Below, in pieces: positions 11,500-22,703 of a stretch of DNA of 64,000 bases (within the stretch, counting starts at the first letter, position 1; each line of letters starts with the position of its first letter). The notes beneath the pieces are model-generated. The model searched no databases, was not told the DNA's origin, and was given only the letters and a program-made list of their open reading frames with translations. The translations under genes were made by a program, and so were the position numbers. The DNA is from Eriocheir sinensis (Eukaryota > Arthropoda > Malacostraca > Decapoda > Varunidae). The stretch is taken from NCBI RefSeq assembly GCF_024679095.1, contig NC_066522.1, positions 5,653,558-5,717,557 of the forward strand. The letters are read 5' to 3'.

Positions 11500-12780
11500 G
11501 GTTGGATTTAAGGGAACGGTCCTCACTTAACTACCTCCTCTTGCTCTCCTTATACGATTACAATCACGCTTCATGTTTCTTTAACCCTCCCGTCGCCCAT
11601 CCCTTTCCTCCAAGTATTTTAATCTCCTTTTCTCTTTATGATCTCCCTATCTCTCCATTTACCCCTCCTCCAACACTCTCCTTCCTCTTTCCTCTCCAGC
11701 CTCTCTTCCATTTCCCTCCGTCCCTGCGAGTCACCAAAACGCGAGTTACAGTGACGCGGCGTGCCTTCCAATGAGATAATTACTTCACCTTCATCCCTAC
11801 TTGCTTAATCAAGTCGCTTATATCCTCCTCCTCCTCCTCCTCCTCATACTCATCTTCATTTTCAGAAGTCAAGGCAAACTTCTCCCATCTGGTATTTTCC
11901 TTCCAGCCTCACCAAACCCAGCTACATGCTTCCCTCCTTTCCCTCCTTCACCACCAGGACATCACCCATCAACACCATAACAACATTCACCAAACTCGGC
12001 AGGCTGCTTTCCTCCTCGCCCTCCTAAATTTCCATGACACCATCCATCACCACCGCAACCACCATTACTTCAACAACAACCTCCTCCCTCCCTCCTCTCC
12101 CTCCTTCACTACCACACCATCTATTATCACCACAACCGCCACCAACATCACAACCTTCATCAAATTCTGCCGCCTGCTTCCCTCCTTCACCACCGCGACA
12201 CCACCCGTTATCGCCACAGCCACCACCAACACAACAACATTCAACACACTCCAATAACCTCCCTTTCTTCTCCCCAGTAACCACTCATCACTCTCCTTCA
12301 GTAGCTTTCCTCAGACTTACTTTTCTCCTGACCTCATCCTCCTCCTCCTCCTCCTCCTCTTCGACCTCCTTCTCCTGCTCTAGTTTTCGTTTCAGCCACC
12401 CCTATCTGCGTGTCATTTACCTCACAAGACGCCATTATCTCCATCTCTCCATCCAGTAAAGTTTTCGAATTCTTTCCTTTTTATTCTCCTTTAAAAATGG
12501 GAATTACTTTACGGCTCCATCTCCTCTATTATCAGCGGTATATTTCCTTCCTTTTCTTCCTCCTGTCTCTAGTCTCCAATGTATTTTCACCTTATTTTCC
12601 TCACCCTTTTCACAACAAACCATTACCTCCACTCACCGTATCGACTTTCCTCTCGCCCATTCTTCTTTAAATATAAGAAACGTTCTCTACTTAATTTTGC
12701 TCCACTACCACCGGCTGTACCTCCTCCTCCTCCTCTTAGAATATTTACACAGTTTGATCGAAGAGAAGTTACAAAGACCT
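11500..12780. repeat. Pyrimidine-rich region with TCC and CCA/ACA repeats
   Basis: Contains (TCC)n at 11827-11847 and 12339-12360, and diverged copies of a CACCACCACAACAACATTCA-like unit near 11950, 12050, 12130 and 12210 that also share 'CTGCTTCCCTCCTTCACCA'. This suggests an old minisatellite with a period of roughly 90-110 bp. Frames are low complexity (Ser/Pro/Thr). Confidence 0.55.
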
Positions 12781-12827
12781 CTCGTGGAGTTAATTTATTT
12801 TGTTGTTTATTTGTTTATTTTGTGTCT

Positions 12828-12830
<3 letters not shown>

Positions 12831-12909
<79 letters not shown>
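12831..12909. repeat. (TG)n microsatellite
   Basis: About 39 uninterrupted TG units. Confidence 0.98.
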
Positions 12910-12911
<2 letters not shown>

Positions 12912-13338
12912 AATTTAAACACACTTTTACTAAAAATACACGCCTCAGGATGCCCGGATGTGAAGGCATACATGGAGTCGTCACATAACGTAGCATCGTT
13001 AAGCCACTTATCGAAACACGCAGCGCCGAGCATCCCGAAGGCCCGGGAATACTTGTGTCAGCTTTTCCGAAGTCTGGGAATGTTGGGCTTAACATTTCAT
13101 AGCCTAGGCATCAAGGTTGACTGAGGTATTAAGCATTTCACAAACTAATACGTCAATGGTTTCTCGTTTAAAATATTGCTCGTCTGCCCCGAGACAGAGC
13201 TGCTGTGGACTGGCTGATCTCACTTCCGGCGCATTCGGCACTGTGTTCAACACCTGCAAACCATACATGTCTGTCCAACAAAACCTGGACGTCTCACCTG
13301 CTCCAGTGCATGTGTGTACATTGAAAATCCCAGTGTAT

Positions 13339-13556
13339 CAGAGTCGGACTGGGGTGCTTAAGGGGGCGTGCCATCTAGTGGCTGGAGGGGGCCCGGGCCC
13401 GTATAAGCTTTGCCTTTTCTTGAGATATAACAATGACAAGAGTTACTGTCATTATTCTATGACTTAGCATGGGTTAAGTCCAGGGGCCCATGTAATTTGG
13501 GGGGCCCATGTGCCATTGGCATTTGGCACACGGGCACATAGGCCAGTCCGACCCTG
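13339..13556. mobile_element. hAT-type MITE, 218 bp
   Basis: Left end CAGAGTCGGACTGG and right end CCAGTCCGACCCTG form 14-bp terminal inverted repeats with one mismatch. Both sides are flanked by the identical 8-bp sequence CAGTGTAT. An 8-bp target duplication and a CA..TG start are hallmarks of hAT transposons. There is no coding frame, so the copy is non-autonomous. The interior holds GGGCCC-rich palindromic words. Confidence 0.85.
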
Positions 13557-13584
13557 CAGTGTATGTATACATTTAAAATCCCAA

Positions 13585-13675
13585 AGATTATATTAGAGCC
13601 TAAATTGTGGCGGCGGTGGGCTTTGAACCCAACACCTCAAAAGACACTGATCATTGATCAAGACCTATAAAGTCC
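13585..13675 (-). mobile_element. Possible tRNA-like SINE fragment
   Basis: On the minus strand GTGTTGGGTTCAAAGCCCAC resembles a B box plus acceptor-side sequence. No A box is clear and no second copy was seen in the window. Confidence 0.3.
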
Positions 13676-13729
13676 GAACTCTGAAGTATACATCTCGATA
13701 AAAAAAAAATCATACGAATGATCTGCGCC

Positions 13730-13931
<202 letters not shown>

Positions 13932-14019
13932 TAACAAAGGACGCCGCGTGGGAGGCGATAAATTGTGCCCAAAAATGTGTCATCCCAAGTGTCCCGTTAA
14001 TTAATGTGTACCTGGCACC

Positions 14020-14440
14020 GAGGAGGAGGAGGAGGAGGAGAAAAATGATGAGGAGGAGGACGAGAGGAAGGATATGGAAGAGGGAAAAGATTAGGAGAAG
14101 AGTGTAGCGTTAGAGGTCTGAGTGTGACACGGAATAAAGGAACAAGTTAAAGGAATTAAAGGAATGTTGATATGAAAAGTGATGAAAGGAAAAAAATACA
14201 ATAATGATATGAGAAGGAAAGTAGGAACAAGTGGCAAAGTAAAATCAAGAAGAGATGAGAAGTGGAGGATGAAAAAATGATAAACGAGTGACGAGAAGAG
14301 AAGCAAGATGGAATAGAGAATCGCGCAAGCCTATGAGCTTTTGATAAGAAGAGATTGAATGGAGGGAAATGATAATGGCGAGGTAGAAATGAGAGAGAGT
14401 AAGGGAGAGGAAGACAGATAGACATACAGACGGGGGACAA
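14020..14440. repeat. Purine-rich low-complexity region
   Basis: Starts with a (GAG)n run at about 14023-14040 and continues as degenerate GAAGAGG/AAAGGAA sequence. Confidence 0.55.
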
Positions 14441-14528
14441 GCTCTTCATAACGCCTTATCTCCTAACACCTGTAAAATGAGGTGTCCGTTGGGAATTCAG
14501 TTTCGATGCTACCTTCCTTATTTCTAGT

Positions 14529-14546
14529 TTCTCTCTCTCTCTCTCA

Positions 14547-14615
<69 letters not shown>

Positions 14616-14669
14616 TACATCAAAGACCAACGCTGATCCTCCAGGCTAATTACACTGACTAAAATTTCT

Positions 14670-14750
<81 letters not shown>
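14529..14750. repeat. (CT)n, (CA)n and (CT)n microsatellites in series
   Basis: CT at 14529-14545, CA at 14548-14611, 60 bp of unique sequence, then CT at 14672-14750. Confidence 0.97.
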
Positions 14751-14753
<3 letters not shown>

Positions 14754-15039
14754 TGCATACTTCATTTCATTACATTACCTTGCCGCTTTACTTAATTAAG
14801 GGCTGACTTTTTTATTTAAAGCAGAGGTGGAGTAATTTCTAATATGTCTCTCTGTCTGTCAGTCGGTCTGTTTCCATTGATATTCTATATATCTACCAAA
14901 CTCATTTTTTATTTATTTTGTCTACATTTTTCCTTTGCTTTTTTTAATATGTATGAAAATTTTCTTTTCATTCTTTTCCTCTTCTTAGTTTCATTTTTTC
15001 TTCATTTTTTCTTGTCCCGCGGATCCTGATAGGCTGTAT

Positions 15040-15082
15040 GTGGGGGGGGGTGGGGGTGGGGGGGGGGCGGTGGTGGTGGAAA
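15040..15082 (+). repeat. G-run cluster, potential G-quadruplex
   Basis: G-runs of 10, 5 and 11 separated by single T residues, then CGGTGGTGG. Four or more close G-tracts satisfy the usual G-quadruplex pattern. Confidence 0.7.
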
Positions 15083-15548
15083 CATTAGGGTTGGCAGTGC
15101 TTGTCGACGGCCAGAATGATAGGAATGAGGTGGGAGGAGAGGGAATGGAAGGAAGGAGGAGGAGGGTTGGGGTGATAAAAGGGGAAATGAAAGAAGACTG
15201 AGGTGGTCAGATCCGGGAGAGACAGGAGAGACGGGAGAGACGCGGAGGGAAGGAGGAGAGAACAAAGGATGAATGGAAGATAGAGGAGAAAAAATGTTAG
15301 TGATACATTATGGAAAAAGTAGTTAAAAAGAATAAAGGTGGAGTAAAGAAGAAGAGGAAAAAATAGAAATTAGTAAATGAAAAAAAAATAGGATGGCCAT
15401 AGGGTTAGGAGAGAAGGCAAATGATTTGACATAGATGCGGAGGAGAGAGGACTGGAAAGGGAAGGGAGGAGGAAGGAAGGAGGAAATAGAGATGAGAAAG
15501 GATCCTGTGTGAGTGAAAAGCCCGAGACTTGCCAAGGTGGGAGACAGG

Positions 15549-15744
<196 letters not shown>

Positions 15745-15841
15745 GGTCGGTGCCATCACAGTCCTACACAAGGCCCAGGTCCAACATACACCTCACCTGG
15801 CGGCACCACGGGTCCCTTGAAGGAGAAGCCAGCACACCACG

Positions 15842-16030
15842 AGAGCGGCGGTGGGTAACGACCTCCTCCTTGAAATCCCGAGAAGCCGCATAGCCAGGTG
15901 CCAGAGGGCCTTCACGAGTGCCACGGCCCACCTGTGGAACGCCTTCACGGGTGACGTGGGCGTTAGGGCAATGAACACCCAGCAGGTGAAGGTGGCGGCT
16001 CATGCCTGGAGTCGCACTTACCCGCCCTAG
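15842..16030 (+). pseudogene. LINE RT C-terminal fragment
   Basis: A frame ending at TAG reads LLLEIPRSRIARCQRAFTSA, then TAHLWNAFTG and NTQQVKVAAHAWSRTY. The pattern of an Arg-rich segment, 'F..ata.lWNa' and a terminal helix is the usual C-terminus of Jockey/CR1/RTE-type LINE proteins. Homology fades toward the (GA)n array on the left, so the copy is 5'-truncated at or near that array. No ATG begins the frame. Confidence 0.6.
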
Positions 16031-16228
16031 TCACGCACAACGTCTGAGCACAAACACAACACAACGCTAGTGACATTGTGCGTGACAATGCTTTAAGATA
16101 GGCGACCTCAAGACAGAGGTCGTCTTTAGCATAAAGACAATTCACCCGCCCCTTTTGTCATATGAATACCATCGTATCTTGATGTTTAAATGAAAAAAAA
16201 GCGAAATCACGATGCTATGATTGATATT

Positions 16229-16474
<246 letters not shown>

Positions 16475-16524
16475 GGAAGTAGGGAAATTGAAACATGACA
16501 TCCTTTGTCTAACCTTATCTTTCT

Positions 16525-16785
16525 TCCACTCCTTCCTCCCTCCCTTCATTTCTCAATTTTCATTTTCTTCCAAATACCCCTCCTCCAACTCTTCCTTCTC
16601 CTCTTCTTTCTTCTTCTTTTCCCCCTCCTCCTTCTTCTTGTTCTTGATCTTGTTCTTGTTCTTGTTCCTGTTCCTGTTCTTGTGCTTGTTCTTCTTCTTG
16701 TTCTTCTTTTTCTTCTTCTACTTCTTCCTCCTCCTCCTCCTCCTCCTCCTCCTCCTCCTCCTCCTCCTCTTCCTCCTCCTGCAGG
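16525..16785. repeat. Pyrimidine tract with TTCTTG and (TCC)n repeats
   Basis: A 'TTCTTG'/'TTCCTG' hexamer array (about 16635-16705) grades into CTTCTT and then (TCC)n at 16724-16770. The Glu-rich and Leu-rich frames here are artefacts. Confidence 0.75.
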
Positions 16786-16789
16786 CAGA

Positions 16790-17560
16790 TGATCTCTTTA
16801 TGAGACAATGGCTGGAGTTCCAGAGTCCTAGTTAGCTGGACCATGCCCTAATTATTTAGGCCTGCGGTGTAGAGTGTGGCGACCTCTACAATAAAAAGCT
16901 TCCCTGTGAACCAGTTGTTGGTGTGAGCTCCCCGTCCCTTCCCTCAAACGACGGTACTCCCATCCCTATTCTGCATAACAGCTGGTTCTTGTTCTTTTCT
17001 CCTGAAAGAGATGTCTTCCGTGGGGCTTTTGCGGTTGTACCTCCTGGCTTCTAGGTGGAGTTTCTGAGGGTTTTTCTTATACTCAAGGAATATTTCAGCT
17101 TTTTGGTCTCTCTGGAAGAGCGTCTGATACTCTCTAGAGTTGGTGGAGAACACCTGGTGACAGGTGCCACTGGCCAGGCCTCGCAAAGGTCTCGAAGGTT
17201 TTTTTTTTTCTAATACATCAAAGGATGCGGAGTTGAGTTAGACGATTCGGAAAGTGAGAACGAATTGCTGGTTCCTCTAATACCTTGCCAGCTTTGCTCT
17301 GGGAGACTACGCCGGCCTCGTTCTATGGGACAAAACTACGAGAACAATAGCTGAAAAGTGCCGGTTTATGAAAGTCTCTCTAGTGACCGAGGCTCAGGAC
17401 AAGCGATTGGTCTCTGAGGCGTTTTCAAGACATTGTGGGAGCGAACTCCAGTGTTGGAGGCATCTAACTCAGCAGTATCTAATTTCCATGCACATTCTTT
17501 ATTCAATTCAATATATGGCCACACTGCAAGTTATTTCGAGAGCGCTTTTAGATATTTCCC
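16790..17560. other. Unassigned sequence before the CR1-like LINE
   Basis: A minus-strand frame of 80 codons ends near 16944 and has no recognised motif. Part of this stretch could be the 5' untranslated region of the following LINE, but no copy is available for comparison. Confidence 0.35.
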
Positions 17561-17566
17561 CAAATT

Positions 17567-18108
17567 GTGAACCTGCTTAAAGTTCTACCAATGCCCTCGA
17601 TACTCAGTAAGTGTGACGTTTGTTCCGGACGTTTTGGGTATCAGTACTTCCAGCTGAGTAGAACTTGTCGCCTCTGTATTCAAAGATTAAGACTTCAGCT
17701 GGCTGTGACCGAATGGAGAAACCAACACCATGATCTTGAAAAGAAGTTTGAAGCCCTTCAGGAATTGTTGCTAACAATGTGGCAGCGACTCCACCACCGA
17801 TGATGGAGAGGCCCTCCACCGAGACTGAGCCCCCTCTAAACGACCCTCCTGCTTCACGGGAGGACGAGTTACCTGCCTCACAGGTTAACTCCCAGCCTGC
17901 CTCACAGGCTAACCCCCAGTCTGCCTCACAGGTTAACCCCCAGCCTGACTCACAGGAAAACTCCCAGCCTGCCTCACAGGCAAACTCCCAGCCTGCCTCA
18001 CAGGCTAACTCCCAGCCTGCCTCACAGGCTAACTCCCAGTCTGCCTCACAGGCCAACTCCCAGCCTGCCCCACAAAACGCTTATCTTCCTGCTTCACAGT
18101 GTTGCGTC
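17567..18108 (+). pseudogene. CR1-like LINE ORF1, zinc finger, coiled coil and repeat
   Basis: The frame opens with CDVCSGRFGYQYFQ...CRLC, a CX2C-X14-CX2C zinc-binding pattern, followed by a Leu-rich amphipathic helix (LEKKFEALQELLL). After a frame shift near 17790 comes a Ser/Pro/Glu-rich linker and eight copies of an 8-residue unit (SQPASQAN). PHD-like zinc fingers and coiled coils before an esterase domain are known for ORF1 of CR1-clade LINEs, and the esterase is found 1.5 kb downstream on the same strand. ORF1 is therefore split by a later insertion. Confidence 0.65.
17881..18072 (+). repeat. 24-bp minisatellite within LINE ORF1, eight copies
   Basis: The unit CAGGCTAACTCCCAGCCTGC plus CTCA has few substitutions. 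Being 24 bp it keeps frame, which fits expansion inside a coding region. Confidence 0.9.
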
Positions 18109-19596
18109 ATCAGTGTCGTAACACTGGTGTGGTCAAAGGGTCTTGGGAAAGTACAAAAAAACAAAAACAAAACTGGGTTGTGTAGGCCTCAAACACCAGG
18201 TTCTTTTCCCCTTAACCGAACAACAATAAAAGGAAATTGAATAACTTAAAACAAAGGAAATGGTTAAACGGAAACGCAAAATGAATACAAAGACAATATA
18301 TTTACAAAAAGTTAATATTTACATTAATTACTAAAAGAAAAGAAAAACCCAAGATTGCCCTTAGCAAACACTCCAAAACATAAAACGAGAAATACACTAA
18401 GCACAAAAGCACAAACTATAGTGAACCCACGGGGGATGGGAGGCAGCACGTAACACAATGACAAGCGTGGTAAACACGAAAAACACTTGGAAATGGCACA
18501 GGAAACACACACACAAAATAAAAACCTTACCTTAAAACACTAACGACTCTCCCTCTCCCGTAAAAGAACACACGCCGGCAGGCGTGGAAAAAACTTTAGA
18601 AGGCGCTGCAGGGAGACAAAAGGAGGGAGAGAGAGGAGCCGGCCCCCCGCTGCCTCAAACGTAGACGATGCGGGAACAGACAAGGGCGGGACGACTGATT
18701 TTTTTTTTTTTTTTTTAGGGATTTACCCCCTAAAAAGGGGGAACGGGCCTTTGTCCATTGACGGCCCGTCGCAGGGGGGAACCCGCCGCTGGCGTGCGGC
18801 GGGTGTGGGGGAAGCCTCCGCCGCCGCCACAGCCACGAGTAGAAGCCGGCGAGCAGCGACGGAGGCACGGGCCCTCCGAGCAGGCGCTCAGGAGCAACCC
18901 GTAGCTGACCCGAGCGAGCAACTCAGCAGTCTATAGGTGGCCAAGAGGCCTGGAGAGTTGCTCGCTCGAGGAGTGTTGGCGGTCCACTTGGGACGACTGG
19001 TGGTGGTGGGTTTTTGAGGGTTGTTAGCCCTCGCGGGCTATGTGCCATAGGCTGGCCCGCCTGGGACGACTGATCTCGTGTCAGTCCTTATATTGGGGTG
19101 ACTGCCGCCTCGCCGCCCACGAGCGGACTGCCAGACGTCTCCGGCGGTGCGGGACAAAAACTTCCCCATTACAGCTCAAAATACATATTTTAAATACAAT
19201 AAATAAATCCTAACCTAAACATAAAAAGGGAAATATACATAGTATGTTACAATACTTTGAAACGGGCCGGAGAGACATAAATGAAAAGAACAGGCCGCGG
19301 CAAGAGCGACCTCGGGTCGCCGCGCGGGAAGGTGAGGCCGGGGTTACTAGGTATTAGCCCGAGCGCGGGAACCCAGGTCGGATTGAGGAAATTTCCAGAG
19401 AACCCGGAAAATACCGGCGCAAATAAGGTGTCGCATGGGCGAGCCACGTAGTGACCGTCCGTGTCTGAGGAAAATAATAAAACAAGGCGGCGGGAGAAGC
19501 CCGGCCGTAACAACAGGATGACGGGTTCCAACCTGTAAGGAATGGAGCCAAACCGAAGCAGGCAACGAAAAATATACTAACCCCCACTACTTTCAA
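18109..19596. mobile_element. Unclassified insert splitting LINE ORF1
   Basis: LINE ORF1 sequence stops near 18108 and resumes near 19597 with NRFQVLTDTMKDESE. The intervening 1.5 kb has no long frame with recognised domains. It is AT-rich at the left end (18150-18540) and GC-rich in the centre. It contains a second, nested poly(A) insertion. A possible LTR-type start, TGTCGTAACACTGG, lies near 18114, but no convincing right terminus was matched. Confidence 0.45.
18700..19062 (-). mobile_element. Nested poly(A) retroposon with 12-bp target duplication
   Basis: On the minus strand a 363-bp segment ends in about 17 A residues and is flanked by exact copies of ATCAGTCGTCCC (18688-18699 and 19063-19074 on the plus strand). 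Poly(A) plus an exact target duplication shows target-primed reverse transcription. The body is GC-rich with no recognised domain. It may be a SINE, a 5'-truncated LINE 3' end or a processed transcript. Confidence 0.85.
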
Positions 19597-20215
19597 TAGG
19601 TTCCAGGTGCTGACAGACACCATGAAGGATGAGTCTGAGACTCGCCTAGTTGGGGACTCCATGGTGCGTGGCCAGCTGGTTGAGTTATATGGTCGTTCAT
19701 CAGACGGCTGAAGAAAACGTTACTGTTATCCAGGTACCAGACTGGATGACATCACTGCAGCGTGCGATGATGTCACGAGAAATGCCGACAGAAACACCCT
19801 CTTTGTCATTCACGCGGGGACAAATGACGTAAGGACAACCCGTTCTGAGGAAGTGCTTGAAAAATACCGCCGCATGATCAAGCAGTATAAATGAAAAATG
19901 GATGCCAGTAACATCATAACCTCAGGAATCCTCCCGAGGGTCTGTGCCGAACCTAGCTTTTACAGGAAGGTATTCAGCATGAACAACAGACTTCAGTCCC
20001 TTTGCTCACAAGGAAACGTCCAGTTCGTTAACTTGTGGAACAGTTTTTACTACGATTCGGACTTGTTCCTTGCCGATGGCATCCACTTAAATGCTGTTGG
20101 AGCAGCCCATTTCGGGAGACTGCTCTGTGACCAAGGGGCTCTTCGAAAGCCAAAAAACGTCAAGGCGAGAACACCAGCACTCAACCAGCACTCAACCCGC
20201 GCAACCCCCGACTCG
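19597..20215 (+). pseudogene. CR1-like LINE ORF1 SGNH esterase domain
   Basis: Across three frames the DNA encodes RLVGDSMVRGQL (block I, Ser nucleophile), FVIHAGTNDVR (block III, GTND) and ADGIHLNAVGAAHFGRLL (block V, Asp and His). These are the signatures of the SGNH/GDSL esterase known from ORF1 of CR1-clade LINEs, thought to help RNP or membrane interaction. A frame shift after 'RSSDG', and a stop after 'MIKQYK', break the reading frame. All the catalytic residues are still recognisable. Confidence 0.75.
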
Positions 20216-20875
20216 AATTATATTAAAGCTTGCTATATAAACGCTCGTAACCTACGGCCCTACGTAACAAATTTGAAGAATTAGAAGCACTCGCAGCTAC
20301 AAATAATTATCACATCATCGGAGTCACATAATCTTGGTTAGACACTTCAAATAGAGATTTCATTGCGGAATATAGATTAACGGGTTACACGATTTTTAGT
20401 CATGAAAGAGAGAACAGACAGGGTGGAGGCGTTATCTTATATATCCACAACTCTCTCCATCCAGTATACGTAAAAACATATATTATAACGAATGTGGACA
20501 CGGTCTTCATTGAAATTAAAAATAAGTCTCGTAAAATAGTTGTTGGACTAATCTATAGACCACCAGGGCAGACTCTTGATATCGACCACGCGTTAAGTGA
20601 ATTAATACTAGAAACAAATAGCAGTTACGAGGCAGTAATTGTGGGGTACTTTAACTTGCCAGTGAAAAGATGGGGCGAACCGTTGAACTCTCATACAGAG
20701 CTCCACCTGTACACAAATTTATTAGAAAGTGATCTACATCAACACGTTCAAAAACCGACTCAGGAAAATAATATACTTGACCTTATCTTTTCAACGACAG
20801 CTGATCTAGTTAACAAAGTAAATGTTGGTCCAGTTTTTTGTTCTAGCGATCACCGAATAATCACATTCAGCATCA
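20216..20875 (+). pseudogene. CR1-like LINE AP endonuclease domain, defective
   Basis: The APE-type endonuclease is recognisable from 'YINAR' through VGLIYRPPG, 'VIVGYFNLP', 'NILDLIFST' and 'FCSSDHRIITF'. An 8-bp insertion near 20257 shifts the frame. The catalytic Glu that should precede SWLDTS is a TAA stop, and the conserved Asp of the GDFN motif is Tyr (GYFN). SDH is intact. The enzyme could not nick target DNA. Confidence 0.8.
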
Positions 20876-21138
20876 AGATGAAAGAAAGTAAAGTAATTGC
20901 TAGTAAAGAAAACGTGCCGGATTATCAAAGAGCGAATTTCGTAAGACTCCGATCAATTCTAAATAATTCTGATTGGACTGTAATTTTTATGGAAACAGAT
21001 ATTGATAAATCGTGGGAGGCCTTCACCACAATATTGAACAATGCCATAAGCATATGCATACCCTATCGTGACAGACGCTCAACTATTAAGAATACACCCA
21101 AATGGTGGAATAATGAAATTAAAAATAGCCTCTCTTAA

Positions 21139-21420
21139 CCCTTTGACTACGGATTTCCTACCAGAAGACATCACCAAGCTACAGGAATGGAACAAAAAAT
21201 GACTGCTACAATTCGATGAAGAAAAATGTAAAGTCCTGCATCTTGGGAGGGGATATCCAGCATACCAATACCACATGGGAAACACTCCACTATCCACCAA
21301 AGATGCAGAGAAAGACCTGGGACTATATGTTACCAGGCTACCAGTGAAGGCCAAATCAGTGCCAATGGCAGCGGACGGGTTAAAAAACACGTATACAGTA
21401 TATACATATCAACCCAGAGT
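21139..21420 (+). mobile_element. Fragment of a different LINE inserted in the CR1-like LINE
   Basis: After 'WWNNEIKNSLS' the host LINE frame stops and the DNA encodes LPEDITKLQEWN, LLQFDEEKCKVLHLGRG and AEKDLGLYVT. This is the block that normally follows the RT catalytic motif, so it is out of order here. The host LINE has its own version of this block about 0.8 kb later (MKFNVDKCTVLHIGN). Its divergence from the host copy argues for a second LINE family. Confidence 0.6.
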
Positions 21421-21429
21421 GAGGCTGAC

Positions 21430-22703
21430 AAACTAGAGTTGGACATAATTTGCCGCGAAACCAAGAAATTAATTAAACGAAGCATGAATAATCTTGAAGA
21501 ATATGTAGGGGAAAAAGTAAGTCTAATCCTAAAGATTTTTTTAGCTATGTTAATAATAAAAAGTAACTCACTCACCTGTAGTATCCGACCGCCTGCTAAT
21601 GAAAATGGTAACCACATGAACGATGAAAATGAAATGATAAGGTCCCCCAGAAACGGTTGCTCAGTAAACTATTGGCGCACGGTATCTCAGGTAACATTCA
21701 CTATTGGCTTGTTGACTGGCTCTCTGAGCGGAAACAGAGAGTAGTTATAAACGGTGTTTCATCTAACTGGCTCGATATCAGAAGCGGCGTACCTCAAGGA
21801 TCAGTGCTTGGTCCCATGCTCTTCTTAATTTATGTTAATGATATCGATGATACTTGCAAAGTATCAAAATTTGCTGATGACACAAAAATCGCTAGTAAGG
21901 TAACGAGGACACTCGACGAAGAAGCATTACAATCAGATCTAGACCGACTTGCACGTTAGGCCAATCAATAGCAAATGAAATTTAACGTTGACAAATGTAC
22001 AGTGTTACACATCGGAAACAATAACAATCGCGTTCAATACGTAATGAATGGCCAACTACTTTCTGCAGTAAGTAAAGAAAAGGATCTTGGAATTACTATA
22101 TCAAGCGATTGGAAGCCCAATCAGCATTGTTCAGAGGTAGTTAAAACCGCAAACAAATTGGTTGGCTTCATCGGACGAGTCTTTAATAATAAATCGGAAA
22201 AAGTAATATTAAAACTATAATTCGCTGGTTCGACCCCATCTAGAGTACTGTGTACAGTTTTGGTCTCCCTATAACAGAAAAGACGTAGAAAAGTTAGCAC
22301 TGGGTTCAACGGAGAATAGCAAAAATGATTCCTAGAGTGAGAAATTTATCTTATGAACAAAGACTTAAAGAAGTAAATTTATTCAGCCTATTAAAACAAA
22401 GAATGCGAGGCGATCTAATAGAAGTGTTTAAAATGTTTAAAGGATTCAGTGATATTAATGCGGAAGATTACTTTACAATTGAAAGATCAAATAGAACAAG
22501 AAGAAATAACAATTTCAAGATAAGTGGTAAAAGATTCTCGTCGCACGAAGCCAAACACTTCTTCTTCAATCGAGTCGTTAATGTTTGGAATTCTCTACAC
22601 TGTGATATCGTTGATAATACAACAGTTACGGCCTTCAAGAATAGATTAAACAAGTATTATGAATCCAAACAGCAACTAAGATATTACTCATTGTTGTAAT
22701 AAC
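21430..22703 (+). pseudogene. CR1-like LINE reverse transcriptase and C-terminus, deleted
   Basis: The linker RETKKLIKRSMNNLEEYVG is followed by a jump from 'NDENEM' directly to DKVPQKRLLSKLLAHGISGN. The RT fingers and the first catalytic Asp motif are deleted (roughly 100 or more codons expected). The palm is otherwise clear: SGVPQGSVLGP and FADDTKIA (catalytic Asp pair). Then come MKFNVDKCTVLHIG, a frame break at 22220-22325, and the C-terminal block ending WNSLHCDIVDNTTVTAFKNR. The stop near 22700 marks the probable end of ORF2; no 3' tail repeat was recognised. Confidence 0.85.
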
